A stretch of DNA of 64,000 nucleotides from Armatimonadota bacterium (GTDB taxonomy: Bacteria; Armatimonadota; Fimbriimonadia; Fimbriimonadales; Fimbriimonadaceae), in contig JAKOXK010000030.1 in NCBI GenBank assembly GCA_029781035.1, positions 84,285-148,284 of the forward strand, in the 5' to 3' direction. The notes beneath the pieces are model-generated. The model ran no database searches, was not told the origin of the DNA, and saw nothing but the letters and a program-made list of their open reading frames with translations. Of the stretch, positions 48,947 through 57,912 are shown one piece after another. Position 1 is the stretch's first letter; each line of letters starts with the position of its first letter. The position numbers and the translations under genes were made by a program.

Positions 48947-50359
48947 ATGAAGCCGAGCGAGCGACCGCGAGCGATCATCCAGGAAGGTGCGCACCGGTCT
49001 CTGCCGGAGGCACACCGCAGCATTGCCGTGCCGAACCGTGGGCACTGGTCGAAGAGGATCCTGGCGTTCGCCGGACCAGGATTCCTGGTCAGCGTCGGCT
49101 ACATGGATCCGGGGAACTGGGGCACTGACCTCGCAGGAGGCAGCAAGTTTGGCTATGCGCTTCTTTGGGTCATCTTTGTTTCGAACCTGATGGCACAGTT
49201 CCTTCAGGTGCTCAGCGCACGCCTCGGGATCGTGACCGGCAAGGACTTGGCCATGGCTTGCCGGGACTACTATCGGAGGCCCGTCGCGATCGCCTTGTGG
49301 CTGTTGTGCGAGGTTGCGATCGTCGCCTGTGACCTCGCGGAGGTCGTCGGTTCGGCTGTCGCGCTCAACCTTCTTTTCAGAGTCCCTCTTGAGATCGGAG
49401 TGCTGGTCACTGGGCTCGACGTCCTCTTGCTCCTCGGGTTCATGAAGTTTGGCTTTCGCAAAGTGGAGGCCATCGTGTTCACCTTAGTGATGACCGTGTT
49501 TGGATGCTTCGCCTATGAGATCTTCCGAGTCCAGCCACCGATCGGGCCGATCCTCCAAGGCACGTTCGTGCCGAGCTTGCCCAACCAGGACGCGCTGTTC
49601 ATCTCCTTGGGAATCTTGGGCGCGACTGTCATGCCGCACAACCTCTACCTGCATTCGAGCATCGTCCAGACCAGGGACACAGGTCTTGAGGACTCGGACA
49701 AGCGACAGGCGATCCGGCACAACACGTTGGACACGATCGTGGCCCTGAGCCTCGCGTTCTTCGTCAATGCAGCGATCCTCGTACTTGCAGCCGCGGTGTT
49801 CGGAAAAGCCGGGGTCGTCGTTGAGGAACTCCAACAAGGGCATGAGCTGCTCAAAGTCATGCTGGGAGGCGCTTCAGCAACCGTCTTCTCGGTGGCTCTT
49901 CTCGCCTCCGGACAGTCTTCGACAATAACCGGGACATTGGCTGGACAGATCTGCATGGAGGGGTTCATGCGTTGGAAAGTGCGGCCGTGGGCACGGAGGT
50001 TGATCACGCGGTCGCTGGCCATCATCCCAGCCATAGCTGTTATTCATTGGAGCGGTGGCAAGGACACCGTACAACTCCTCGTGGTTTCCCAAGTCGTTCT
50101 CTCCATGCAGCTTCCTTTTGCCATATTCCCGCTCATCATGATCACCAGCGACCGCCACAAGATGGGGGAGTTCGTCAATCCACGATGGGTGGCGATGATG
50201 GGCGCTGGCGTCTGCTTGTTCGTCACGGGCCTCAACGGGTTCCTGCTCTGGCAAGCGATCGGACCGGCCTGGCTCGCCTGCGCCGTCCTGCTAGGTCTGA
50301 TATTTGCAGTCATCGTCCGCATCTATTACCGAGAGAGGAACTCGAAGGCGACGACCTGA
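48947..50359 (+). CDS. mntH: Nramp-family Mn(II)/divalent metal transporter
   Basis: A 470-residue proton-coupled metal importer with about 11 membrane helices. The metal-binding motif of helix 1 is YMDPGNWGTDLAGG (DPGN) and that of helix 6 is VMPHNLYLHSSIVQT (MPH), both intact. The transport signature GQSSTITGTLAGQICMEGFM is also present. A cytoplasmic N-terminus of about 40 residues precedes helix 1. It diverges from mntR across an 89-base region with three operator half-sites, so repression by Mn-bound MntR is likely. The ATG at 48947 has no clear Shine-Dalgarno. Confidence 0.95.
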   Translation: MKPSERPRAIIQEGAHRSLPEAHRSIAVPNRGHWSKRILAFAGPGFLVSVGYMDPGNWGTDLAGGSKFGYALLWVIFVSNLMAQFLQVLSARLGIVTGKDLAMACRDYYRRPVAIALWLLCEVAIVACDLAEVVGSAVALNLLFRVPLEIGVLVTGLDVLLLLGFMKFGFRKVEAIVFTLVMTVFGCFAYEIFRVQPPIGPILQGTFVPSLPNQDALFISLGILGATVMPHNLYLHSSIVQTRDTGLEDSDKRQAIRHNTLDTIVALSLAFFVNAAILVLAAAVFGKAGVVVEELQQGHELLKVMLGGASATVFSVALLASGQSSTITGTLAGQICMEGFMRWKVRPWARRLITRSLAIIPAIAVIHWSGGKDTVQLLVVSQVVLSMQLPFAIFPLIMITSDRHKMGEFVNPRWVAMMGAGVCLFVTGLNGFLLWQAIGPAWLACAVLLGLIFAVIVRIYYRERNSKATT

Positions 50360-50392
50360 AGCGCACCGCCCCTTCTCAAGCAGAAGCTCTGT

Positions 50393-50904
50393 TCAGTTTC
50401 TGCCTGGACCCCTTTGTCCAGGCTGCGGATCAACGCGCTTGAACGGTCGTCCACCCAAATCCTTCACTTTGGCCTTCTGGGCGTCCGTAAGCTTGAGATC
50501 ATCGCGGACGTCCTCTCTGGAGAGGAACTGCAGGTCGTCCATCCGACCTCCGGGGCCACCGGGCACGTACCTTGGCGTTGAAACTGTTAGCCCTTGAGTT
50601 CCAAGCTCGCCTCCAGGATCGCGAAGGCCTCAGAGAGCGATACGGCTTCTGGAGTGACAAGGGTGACGGTGCCGGTCGGGCCCGGGTCTTTTGCGATCGT
50701 CACTGACGCCGTCATCGAGAAGAACCTGATCATGGCTTCTATCCCAGCGTTCACGAAATTGAGCTTGACCCTGCATTTCGAATTCGGCTTGAGTTCGTCC
50801 CACGGCTGGGTTGGAGACGCGGCCCCCTCGTATTGAGCCGGCGCACCTACCATCGCACACAGGACGGAAAGGACAAGGATCGGTCGGATCGTTCGGCGTT
50901 TCAT
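50393..50904 (-). pseudogene. Exported secretin-N-like protein, interrupted by a one-base frameshift
   Basis: The first frame (50904 down to the stop at 50587) encodes a signal peptide (RPILVLSVLCAMVGAPAQ) and a secretin N-domain-like module (VKLNFVNAGIEAMIRFFS, TVTLVTPEAVSLSEAFAIL), ending LELKG-stop. A second frame continues without a gap as LTVSTPRYVPGGPGGRMDDL, then QFLSREDVRDDLKLTDAQKA, and stops at 50393 after QRGPGRN. Changing the GGG at the junction to GGGG gives LELKGLTVS and one protein of about 170 residues. The REDVxxDLKLTDAQKAK end is a motif I associate with Planctomycete/Armatimonad exported proteins. It is either a real frameshift or a missing base in this sequence. Confidence 0.72.
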
Positions 50905-51042
50905 CGGGTCGGTCGGCGTAGCTTTCTTGTGTCTGCGACCTCCAAATCCATGGTTGCCCTATGGGTCTGAAGAACTCGTGAAGCCTGGAGTTGTCCCGGT
51001 CCCTCATGGACACAGCTTCACAAATCCTTCACCTTCCGCGGC

Positions 51043-53298
51043 TCAATGCCCGGCTTCGGTCAAGTCCCATGGCGACCCGATGAGGACCTGCAGGAGACTT
51101 GAGCGGTCGTCCGTCCACGTGTGGAAGCCAGCGGGAACGGAGTCTTCTTTCCACTCCGGATCCTTTGCGATCGGCCCCAGGTCGGTGACCGTGCGTGTCA
51201 ACACGCACCACTCGCTTGAGTCTTTGCCCGGCTCCATGGGGCTACCTGTGCTTCGGTCGTTTCGTCGTCTTTCGACGAGTCCCAACTCACGGGCGGCACT
51301 GGCGACTACAGGCCAGAGGTGCATGTACCTGTTCGAGATGTGCACAGCCAGGAGGCCTCCGGGCCGAAGGCGCTTCATGTACACCTCAAACGCCTCCTTT
51401 GTGATGAGGTGGACAGGCACAGCGTCCGAGCTGTAGGCATCCAGCATCAAGACGTCGTACTCGTCGTGGCTCTTGGTCAGGCTCACCCTGGCATCACCGA
51501 GAACGATGTCGACATGTCCCTTCGCATCCTGCAAGTACGTAAAGTACTTCGGGTTTGACGAGACCTTCACAACCTCCGGGTCGATGTCGTACACAGTCCA
51601 GTCTTCGCCAGGTTCCGAATACGAAGTGAGAGTCCCCACCCCGAGCCCCACGACGCCCATGCGAGCACCGACCGGACGGTGGCGTTTGATGAGGAAGTCT
51701 CCTACTGGGCCGGTCGGGTGGTAGTAAGAGACTGGGCTGTCGCGGTGCGCGTCGTCCTTGAGTTGAAGACCGTGCAAGGTCGTTCCGTGGAGGAGGACGT
51801 TCATGTCGCTGTACGAGCGGACGATCAACGTCCCAAAGAAGCCCCGGCTCTGGTAGATGCGGGTCGTCAGCGACGGGCCCCAAAACAGCGGAATCGCGAC
51901 AAAGGCGGCCACTGAAGCCGCCATCCGGACTGGTCGCCCAAACGCAAGGAGCGTGAGGGCGCCGGGAAGCAACATCGCCTTCCAGGTGTCCTGTTCGAAC
52001 CAAGTGCCGTTTCGCTTGAGTTCGTACAGCGACCAGATGCTGGCCGCCACCACGAGCACCGGGAGAACTACGTCCCAATAGGAGGCCTTCTTAGCCCAGG
52101 CTGGGGCGAGACCGGCACAAAGCACGAGAGCGATCGGATACTCGAGGACTTGCTTGAACAAAACGGGCGCTAAGAGGCCACAGAAAATCCCGCCGAGCAC
52201 GCCGCCCAAAGAGACCCAAAGATAGAACTCGGTCAGTCGGTCAGCCGGAGGCTTGTTGTCCGAGAGCTCCCCGTGGCACAGCATGGCACACACGAAAAAG
52301 CCGGCAAATCCCGTCGCCAATGGCACCCAGCGGACGTCGTGGTATGTCCCGACGATAAAGACCAAAGGTGCCACGATCGCCAGTGGCGCGAGCACGCGGA
52401 CAAGTCCGTGCGGCAGCCATCTCTTGTCAGCAAAGGTCAGGATGAAAGTCAGCAAGTAGATCGCGAGCGGACCCACCCACAGCAAGGGAACGGCGGCGAT
52501 CTCAGTCGTGATGTACGTCGTGACTCCCATGAGGAGGGCACTTGGTACGAAGGCCAACAGGACCCACCTTCCACGGCGCTTCCAAGGAATCGGGTCGCTC
52601 GACACTTCGGCGATCGCTGGCCCAGTAGCCGATCGAGGGAGGAACGCCCCACACGCCGCCACCAACAGGGCCAACACGACGAAACCAAGCGACCAGAGAC
52701 CACTTTGCTGAAGAAGCCTGAGCTGAGGTTCGACCACGAGCGGGTAGCCCAGAAGAGCCAAGAGGCTGCCCACGTTGCTCGCCGCATAGAGAAAGTAGGG
52801 GTTCTTGGCCTGTCGGTGCCCCGTCCTGCTGAACCACCGTTGAAGAAGGGGGCTCGTCGTGGAAACAAAGAAGAACGGGACTCCCACGCCAAGGGCGAGC
52901 ATTCCGAGAAGCCAAAAGACGGGTGTGCCCGAAGAAGGGGGCTCCCCAAGGTGGTGCAATCGGATTGGCAAGAAGCTGAAGCCAACGATGAGAAGCAGCA
53001 CGTGCCAGATCCAGCGGCGTCCGATCAGACGCTGAGAAGCCCAATGCGCATAGGCGTACCCTAAGAGTAGAGTCGCCTGGTAGAAGACGAGGGCCGTGTT
53101 CCAGACCGCGGGCGAACCCCCGAGCTGGGGGAGGACCATTCGGGCGAACATCGGCTGGACGAGGAACAGGAGAAAGGCGCTCACGAAGATCGCCAGGGTG
53201 TAGACCGGTTTGGCCCAAGGGCTCGTTGAGGCCGACCTGTCGAAGTCGAGTGCGTCTGCCTGGTGGTCCGGCGTCGAGGTCAGGGTCTCAGTGCCCAC
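51043..53298 (-). CDS. Fused MFS-like membrane / spermidine synthase-like protein
   Basis: A 751-residue protein. The first ~500 residues hold about 12-14 hydrophobic helices starting VYTLAIFVSAFLLFLVQPMF, with the family motif QPMFARMVLPQLGGSPAVWN. The C-terminal ~240 residues are a spermidine-synthase-like Rossmann domain: RMGVVGLGVGTLTSYSEPG is the SAM/decarboxy-SAM loop, followed by VYDIDPEVVKVS, DIVLGDARVSL and VLMLDAYSSDAVPVHL. Such fused proteins are widespread but their product is unproven; a membrane-linked aminopropyl- or methyltransferase is possible. The start is GTG with TAGAAT 9 bases upstream. It has no operon partner. Confidence 0.88.
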   Translation of the reverse strand: MGTETLTSTPDHQADALDFDRSASTSPWAKPVYTLAIFVSAFLLFLVQPMFARMVLPQLGGSPAVWNTALVFYQATLLLGYAYAHWASQRLIGRRWIWHVLLLIVGFSFLPIRLHHLGEPPSSGTPVFWLLGMLALGVGVPFFFVSTTSPLLQRWFSRTGHRQAKNPYFLYAASNVGSLLALLGYPLVVEPQLRLLQQSGLWSLGFVVLALLVAACGAFLPRSATGPAIAEVSSDPIPWKRRGRWVLLAFVPSALLMGVTTYITTEIAAVPLLWVGPLAIYLLTFILTFADKRWLPHGLVRVLAPLAIVAPLVFIVGTYHDVRWVPLATGFAGFFVCAMLCHGELSDNKPPADRLTEFYLWVSLGGVLGGIFCGLLAPVLFKQVLEYPIALVLCAGLAPAWAKKASYWDVVLPVLVVAASIWSLYELKRNGTWFEQDTWKAMLLPGALTLLAFGRPVRMAASVAAFVAIPLFWGPSLTTRIYQSRGFFGTLIVRSYSDMNVLLHGTTLHGLQLKDDAHRDSPVSYYHPTGPVGDFLIKRHRPVGARMGVVGLGVGTLTSYSEPGEDWTVYDIDPEVVKVSSNPKYFTYLQDAKGHVDIVLGDARVSLTKSHDEYDVLMLDAYSSDAVPVHLITKEAFEVYMKRLRPGGLLAVHISNRYMHLWPVVASAARELGLVERRRNDRSTGSPMEPGKDSSEWCVLTRTVTDLGPIAKDPEWKEDSVPAGFHTWTDDRSSLLQVLIGSPWDLTEAGH

Positions 53299-53307
53299 GT
53301 TAGGCCG

Positions 53308-53313
53308 ATTCTA
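53308..53313 (-). promoter_or_regulatory. Leaderless-type -10 (TAGAAT) of the MFS/spermidine-synthase-like gene
   Basis: TAGAAT lies 9 bases before the GTG at 53298. No ribosome-binding site fits between, so the transcript probably starts at or next to the start codon. Confidence 0.5.
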
Positions 53314-53481
53314 GCGCAAGCCTTACCAGGAATCTACTGCCGGGTCACGCGGCTCCATCCCAGTCCGCGAATCCATTGATCGACTCCCGACGCGACGAGA
53401 GCAAACTCGATCTTTGGATGTTGACCACTGAAAGGTGAAAGAAAACGGCCCGGGCACCCAGATCACACCTGAGGGCGTATG

Positions 53482-53487
53482 TAGAAT
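53482..53487 (+). promoter_or_regulatory. Leaderless-type -10 (TAGAAT) of the S10 peptidase gene
   Basis: TAGAAT lies 8 bases before ATG 53496 with no Shine-Dalgarno between. This supports the start without a signal peptide. Confidence 0.5.
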
Positions 53488-53495
53488 CTGGGCCA

Positions 53496-54962
53496 ATGGA
53501 AGACGCGGAAAAGAAAGCCAAGGACGAGCAGAAAAAGCCGAAGGAGCTGATGGAAGAGACTCCTGTCGTCACTCTCCACGAGTCGAACGGCATCAAGTAC
53601 ACGGTCACGACGGGTCGTATGCCGCTGAGGAACGAAGAGGACGAGATCGTGGCTCAGATGTTCTACGTCGCCTACGAGCGCGAGTCCGAGTCTGGCAAGG
53701 GCAAGGAGGGCGCGGCCAAGAGACCACTCATGTTCTCGTTCAACGGCGGACCTGGTTCGCCTAGCATCTGGCTTCACATGGGCGCCCTGGGACCCAAGCG
53801 CGTTAAGATGCTGGACGACGGAAACATGCCTCCACCACCGTACGAGCTCGAGGACAACGAGGCGACATGGCTAGAGTTCACAGACCTCGTTTTCATCGAC
53901 CCCATCGGCACTGGGTTCAGCCGCGCGAAAACGCAAGAAGAGGCCGAGAAGTTCTGGGGAGTCAAGGGAGACATTGAGAGCGTCGGCGAGTTCATCCGCC
54001 TCTACCTAACGCGGAACAACCGCTGGATGTCACCGCTCTACCTCGTTGGCGAGAGTTACGGTACAACGCGAGCGGCCGGCCTATCGGGTCACCTGATCGA
54101 GCGAGGGATCGGCTTCAACGGCATCGTCCTGGTCAGCAGCATCCTTAACTTCCAGACGGCACGGTTCAACAAGGGCAACGACCTTCCGTATGTCTTGTTC
54201 CTGCCAACGTATGCCGCCACCGCGAACTACCACGGAAAGGCGGGCGGGTCGAAGACGGGTACGGATCTCTCCGAGTGGTTGCGCGAAGTCTGCCGCTTTG
54301 CGGGCGGCCGCTATGCAACGGCTCTGGCCCAGGGCGACGCCTTGGAACCCAAGGAGCGTCAAGGTGTCCTCAGCCAGTTGGTGAAGTACACGGGTCTTTC
54401 CAAGACTTACCTCGACCACTGCGACCTCCGAATCAATATCCACGCTTTCTGCAAGGAACTGCTTCGCGACGAACGCCGCACGGTCGGACGGTTGGACAGC
54501 CGCATCAAGGGCATCGACGACTGGACCAAGGGTTACACGGAACGACCCGAGCACGATCCCAGCATGTCGATCCTCATGCCTCCTTACAACTCGGCGTTTT
54601 GCCACTACGTCAGGACTGAGCTGGGCTACGAAAGCGACTTGGCCTACGAAGTGTTCAAGGGCATCAAGAAGCCGTGGGACTGGGGCTCGGCTGGCGACGG
54701 CCATCCGGACACAAGCGAGTCGCTCCGGTCGGCCATGGCGAAAAACCCCTACATGAAGGTCTTTGTGGCCAGTGGTTACTTCGATCTGGCGACACCGTTC
54801 TTCGCCACGGAGTACACGATCAGTCACATGGGGCTCGATCCCGCCGTCCGCGGCAACTTCACGTGCAGCGAATACGAGGCTGGGCACATGATGTACATCA
54901 ACGTTCCCAGCCTGAAGCAGCTCCGCGACGATGTAAAGGCGTTCGTAACCGGAAAGAACTGA
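53496..54962 (+). CDS. S10 serine carboxypeptidase-like protein without signal peptide
   Basis: A 488-residue alpha/beta-hydrolase of peptidase family S10. The oxyanion motif is FNGGPGSPSIWLHMG, the nucleophile Ser sits in LVGESYGTTRAAGL, Asp in VASGYFDLATPFF and His in YEAGHMMYINV, so the triad is complete. Unlike most S10 enzymes it starts with a charged, soluble segment (EDAEKKAKDEQKKPKELME) and has no visible signal peptide. It therefore either stays in the cytoplasm or the true start is upstream; no in-frame hydrophobic segment is seen there. TAGAAT lies 8 bases before the ATG. Confidence 0.9.
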   Translation: MEDAEKKAKDEQKKPKELMEETPVVTLHESNGIKYTVTTGRMPLRNEEDEIVAQMFYVAYERESESGKGKEGAAKRPLMFSFNGGPGSPSIWLHMGALGPKRVKMLDDGNMPPPPYELEDNEATWLEFTDLVFIDPIGTGFSRAKTQEEAEKFWGVKGDIESVGEFIRLYLTRNNRWMSPLYLVGESYGTTRAAGLSGHLIERGIGFNGIVLVSSILNFQTARFNKGNDLPYVLFLPTYAATANYHGKAGGSKTGTDLSEWLREVCRFAGGRYATALAQGDALEPKERQGVLSQLVKYTGLSKTYLDHCDLRINIHAFCKELLRDERRTVGRLDSRIKGIDDWTKGYTERPEHDPSMSILMPPYNSAFCHYVRTELGYESDLAYEVFKGIKKPWDWGSAGDGHPDTSESLRSAMAKNPYMKVFVASGYFDLATPFFATEYTISHMGLDPAVRGNFTCSEYEAGHMMYINVPSLKQLRDDVKAFVTGKN

Positions 54963-54989
54963 AGTGCGCCTCGGTTCGCCGGGCGCACC

Positions 54990-56465
54990 TTACTTCCTGG
55001 TATTTGCCAGTTCGCTCAGGGCACGGTACAGCTCGACCATCGCCAAGGTGTCGAGCTTGCAGTATGTGAGTAGGTTCTGAGCGATCTTCTTTGACTCTGC
55101 ATCGACCGTTCCTGGTGCGTGCATCCGCAAGTACTCCACGGCAGCGGTGTCGCCGTCCTTGATCTCCAGTCCATCGTAGCTCAGTTCGGGAACCAGTGCC
55201 GGAAGAACCTTCTTGATCGAGAACGATCCACGGAAATCGGCATGGTAGACCTCGTCCTTGACCAGCTTGTAAAGGTCGAATCCACGGCTTTCCAGGATCT
55301 CGACGAGTTCATCCGCACCTGGAACCGCAGAAGCTGCCAAGCCACGGACTGTGGTCAGCTCGTACGAGGAGTAGAAGACGACCGTGGCAGCCGATCGGAT
55401 GCGCTGCAGCAATGAGTCCGCGAACGCCGCTCTCGGGTCGCCTGGGGCCGTATGGAGGAACTCGGCGTGGTCGGGTTCTGCACCCGGATGCGATAGTTGG
55501 TGATCGGACCACTGAAACGGAAGCGTCTGGTAGGGCCGGGTTCCTGGGAACAGGGGAATCGCCGGAGCGACCGCCTCGAAGTCGATAAAGTGGGCAGGGA
55601 ACTGGATCGCGGAGAGCGCATGGGCCAGGCCTTTGCCGATATGGGGTCGGTCAAACCGGACGACTTCCCAAGCCCGGCGTTGGAGGGGCTGCATTTTCGC
55701 CTCTTCGGGGATGTCGAGAATCGATTCATAGCCCTGCTCCCTGAACTCTGTCACCGCTTTGGCTCGGATGCTCGGGAGCGTCACAATGTCGTGCTCCGGG
55801 CGCTGGACATGACAGTGCTCGTAGAACGGGCACCTAGAGGGCGACACGCAGTGGAGGTTGGTCCGAACGTCGGGTTCCAACTGTCCCTCGGCGATACGGT
55901 AGAACTCCTTGGCCCAGTCTTCGACCTGAGGAAGCAGGGCCCTGGCTCCGTCCGTGACATCCTCGAGATGGAACAACTGTGAAGGGGGCACCGGTGCCTC
56001 ACCCCTTTCCTGGCTCGAATCTAGGTGGCACAGGAACAGTCGTCCAACGCTGATTCCCGCGCGCTGTAAGACGAGTGCCTGGAACGCGATGTCCTCGACG
56101 TGCTCGTCCTTGATCTTGGTGGAAGACTTGACCTCCACCAAGTCCCATGAGCCGCCCACTTTGCTGAGAATGTCACACCGGACAACGAGGTCGTCCGCTT
56201 GAAAAGCCGCCTCAAAGAGGGTTTCGGCACCTGAGCCTATCAACCGCTCTGTCTCCGCCACTGCCTGTTCGTGGTCAGTCGGACTGACCTGGATCAGAAC
56301 GCCACCTTCGTACAATTGTCGAGCCAGCCGGCCAATTTCCTGTCCCGTCACCATGCGCGCAACGTCTCCGGCGCTCGGCCCAGCTTCTTCTTCTGGCCGA
56401 TGGAAAGATAGCCACAATCGGCGGACACAGTGCCTTCCGATCAGATACTGCGACTTCGTGATCAC
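54990..56465 (-). CDS. DUF2779-domain protein (RecB-like nuclease plus RNase H-like)
   Basis: A 491-residue protein. The first part resembles a PD-(D/E)xK RecB-like domain: VITKSQYLIGRHCVRRLWL, FQADDLVVRCDILSKVGG with the metal-binding D, and WDLVEVKSSTKIKDEH (E-x-K). Four cysteines typical of a Fe-S-type RecB clip occur near CVSPSRCPFYEHC. The second part is DUF2779 (AHFIDFEAVAPAIPLFPGTR; QWSDHQLSH), related to RNase H-like exonucleases. The frame extends to 56870 inside hom on the other strand, but GTG 56465 fits the family start and has TACATA 6 bases upstream. Its role in DNA metabolism or defence is unknown. Confidence 0.85.
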   Translation of the reverse strand: MITKSQYLIGRHCVRRLWLSFHRPEEEAGPSAGDVARMVTGQEIGRLARQLYEGGVLIQVSPTDHEQAVAETERLIGSGAETLFEAAFQADDLVVRCDILSKVGGSWDLVEVKSSTKIKDEHVEDIAFQALVLQRAGISVGRLFLCHLDSSQERGEAPVPPSQLFHLEDVTDGARALLPQVEDWAKEFYRIAEGQLEPDVRTNLHCVSPSRCPFYEHCHVQRPEHDIVTLPSIRAKAVTEFREQGYESILDIPEEAKMQPLQRRAWEVVRFDRPHIGKGLAHALSAIQFPAHFIDFEAVAPAIPLFPGTRPYQTLPFQWSDHQLSHPGAEPDHAEFLHTAPGDPRAAFADSLLQRIRSAATVVFYSSYELTTVRGLAASAVPGADELVEILESRGFDLYKLVKDEVYHADFRGSFSIKKVLPALVPELSYDGLEIKDGDTAAVEYLRMHAPGTVDAESKKIAQNLLTYCKLDTLAMVELYRALSELANTRK

Positions 56466-56600
56466 GAGACGTATGTATACCTCTTTGGCAGCCTGTAGAC
56501 AAGATGGTGAGCCCAGACAGCTTGGGGGAACACAACAGATGGATCGAGCCGGTCGTAGCCCGTGTTCCTTGTTGGGCCTGGACACCCTTTCGCGGGGGGC

Positions 56601-56606
56601 CAGAAT
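56601..56606 (+). promoter_or_regulatory. Leaderless-type -10 (CAGAAT) of hom
   Basis: CAGAAT lies 7 bases before ATG 56614, supporting this start over the longer open frame. Confidence 0.5.
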
Positions 56607-56613
56607 ATTCGGA

Positions 56614-57876
56614 ATGAGCAAGCCTGCCCGCCTCGGCCTCCTTGGTTTGGGAACCGTCGGTTCTGGCCTTGTAGAGATCGTCCGCAAGAACGCGGCGAGC
56701 ATCGAGAAAAGATCGGGCGTACGACTTGAGATCGTGAGGGCACTCGTCAAGTCTCCAGGAAAGGCCAGGCCCCTTCCGCTTGAACAAGTCGTGCTCGATG
56801 CCGAAAGCATTTTCAACGATCCTGGAATCGACATTGTCGTCGAGGTCATGGGCGGCATCGAACCAGCCAAAGGCTATATCCTGCGGGCGCTAGAAGCGGG
56901 GAAGAGTGTCGTGACCGCGAACAAGGCCGTTCTTGCCGCGCACGGGGCCGAGATCTTCCAGAAGGCCAAGGACACCGGAAAGCAACTCGGGTTTGAGGCC
57001 AGCGTTTGCGGTGGCATCCCGATCATCCGGGCACTCAGCAGCGGCATGATCGCAAACGAGGTGGACGAACTGGTCGGAATCCTGAACGGGACCAGCAACT
57101 ACATCCTGACCCGCATGTACAAGGACAAGCTGTCCTTCGAAGAGGCCCTTCGCTTGGCACAGGTGAACGGACTTGCTGAGGCGGATCCCACATTCGACGT
57201 CGAAGGAATCGACGCCGCACACAAATTGATCGTGCTGACGGAGTTGACGTTCCAGACAAAAGCCACCTTAGACGACTTGGAACGTGAGGGCATCACGCAG
57301 ATCGAACCAGTCGACATCAAGGTCGCCGACGAATTTGGCTTCGTCATCAAACCAGTTGCGGTTGCCAGACGGCAAGGCGACGCACTCGACCTGCGGGTCC
57401 ATCCCGCCCTCGTGCCGTTCGAGCACCCGCTCGGCCCCGTGAGCGATGAGTTCAACGCGGTCATGGTCAAGGGCGATGCGACCGGAGAGATGATCTTTCA
57501 CGGCAAAGGGGCCGGGTCGTTGCCGACGGCCAGCGCGGTGATGTCCGACATCATTGAGATCGCCCGAAACCCCTCGAGTGGCGTCATGTGGAACCCGACC
57601 AAAAGCCGTCGTGTGAACCACCTAGAAGGAAGGTCGCGCTACTATCTCCGGTTCCCGATTCACGATCGCTCGGGCCTGATCGGCAAGATTGCGACCGTTC
57701 TTGGCAACTACGGTATCTCGATCACCCACGCACTGGCACGGCTGAACAACGGTACCGGCAATGTCATGATCGTGACCCACGAGACGAGTGAGACCGAGGT
57801 CTGTCGGGCGCTGGCTGAAATCACGGCAGCGGGAGTCCTCAGCGGCGAGCCCCTGTCGCTACGGATCCTTGAATGA
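56614..57876 (+). CDS. hom: Homoserine dehydrogenase
   Basis: The 420-residue enzyme reduces aspartate semialdehyde to homoserine on the way to threonine and methionine. The NAD(P) site is LGLLGLGTVGSGLVEI, followed by KSVVTANKAVLAAHG. The catalytic domain has ASVCGGIPIIRALSSG, GILNGTSNYILTRM and the signature LAEADPTFDVEGIDAAHK with its catalytic Asp and Lys. A C-terminal ACT domain (YYLRFPIHDRSGLIGKIATV) provides feedback control by threonine in relatives. ATG 56614 fits homology and has CAGAAT 7 bases upstream; the longer frame is rejected. thrB and thrC are not adjacent. Confidence 0.96.
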   Translation: MSKPARLGLLGLGTVGSGLVEIVRKNAASIEKRSGVRLEIVRALVKSPGKARPLPLEQVVLDAESIFNDPGIDIVVEVMGGIEPAKGYILRALEAGKSVVTANKAVLAAHGAEIFQKAKDTGKQLGFEASVCGGIPIIRALSSGMIANEVDELVGILNGTSNYILTRMYKDKLSFEEALRLAQVNGLAEADPTFDVEGIDAAHKLIVLTELTFQTKATLDDLEREGITQIEPVDIKVADEFGFVIKPVAVARRQGDALDLRVHPALVPFEHPLGPVSDEFNAVMVKGDATGEMIFHGKGAGSLPTASAVMSDIIEIARNPSSGVMWNPTKSRRVNHLEGRSRYYLRFPIHDRSGLIGKIATVLGNYGISITHALARLNNGTGNVMIVTHETSETEVCRALAEITAAGVLSGEPLSLRILE

Positions 57877-57912
57877 ACGGGAGCGTACGACGGCGCAGAC
57901 CCGACCCCGCGC

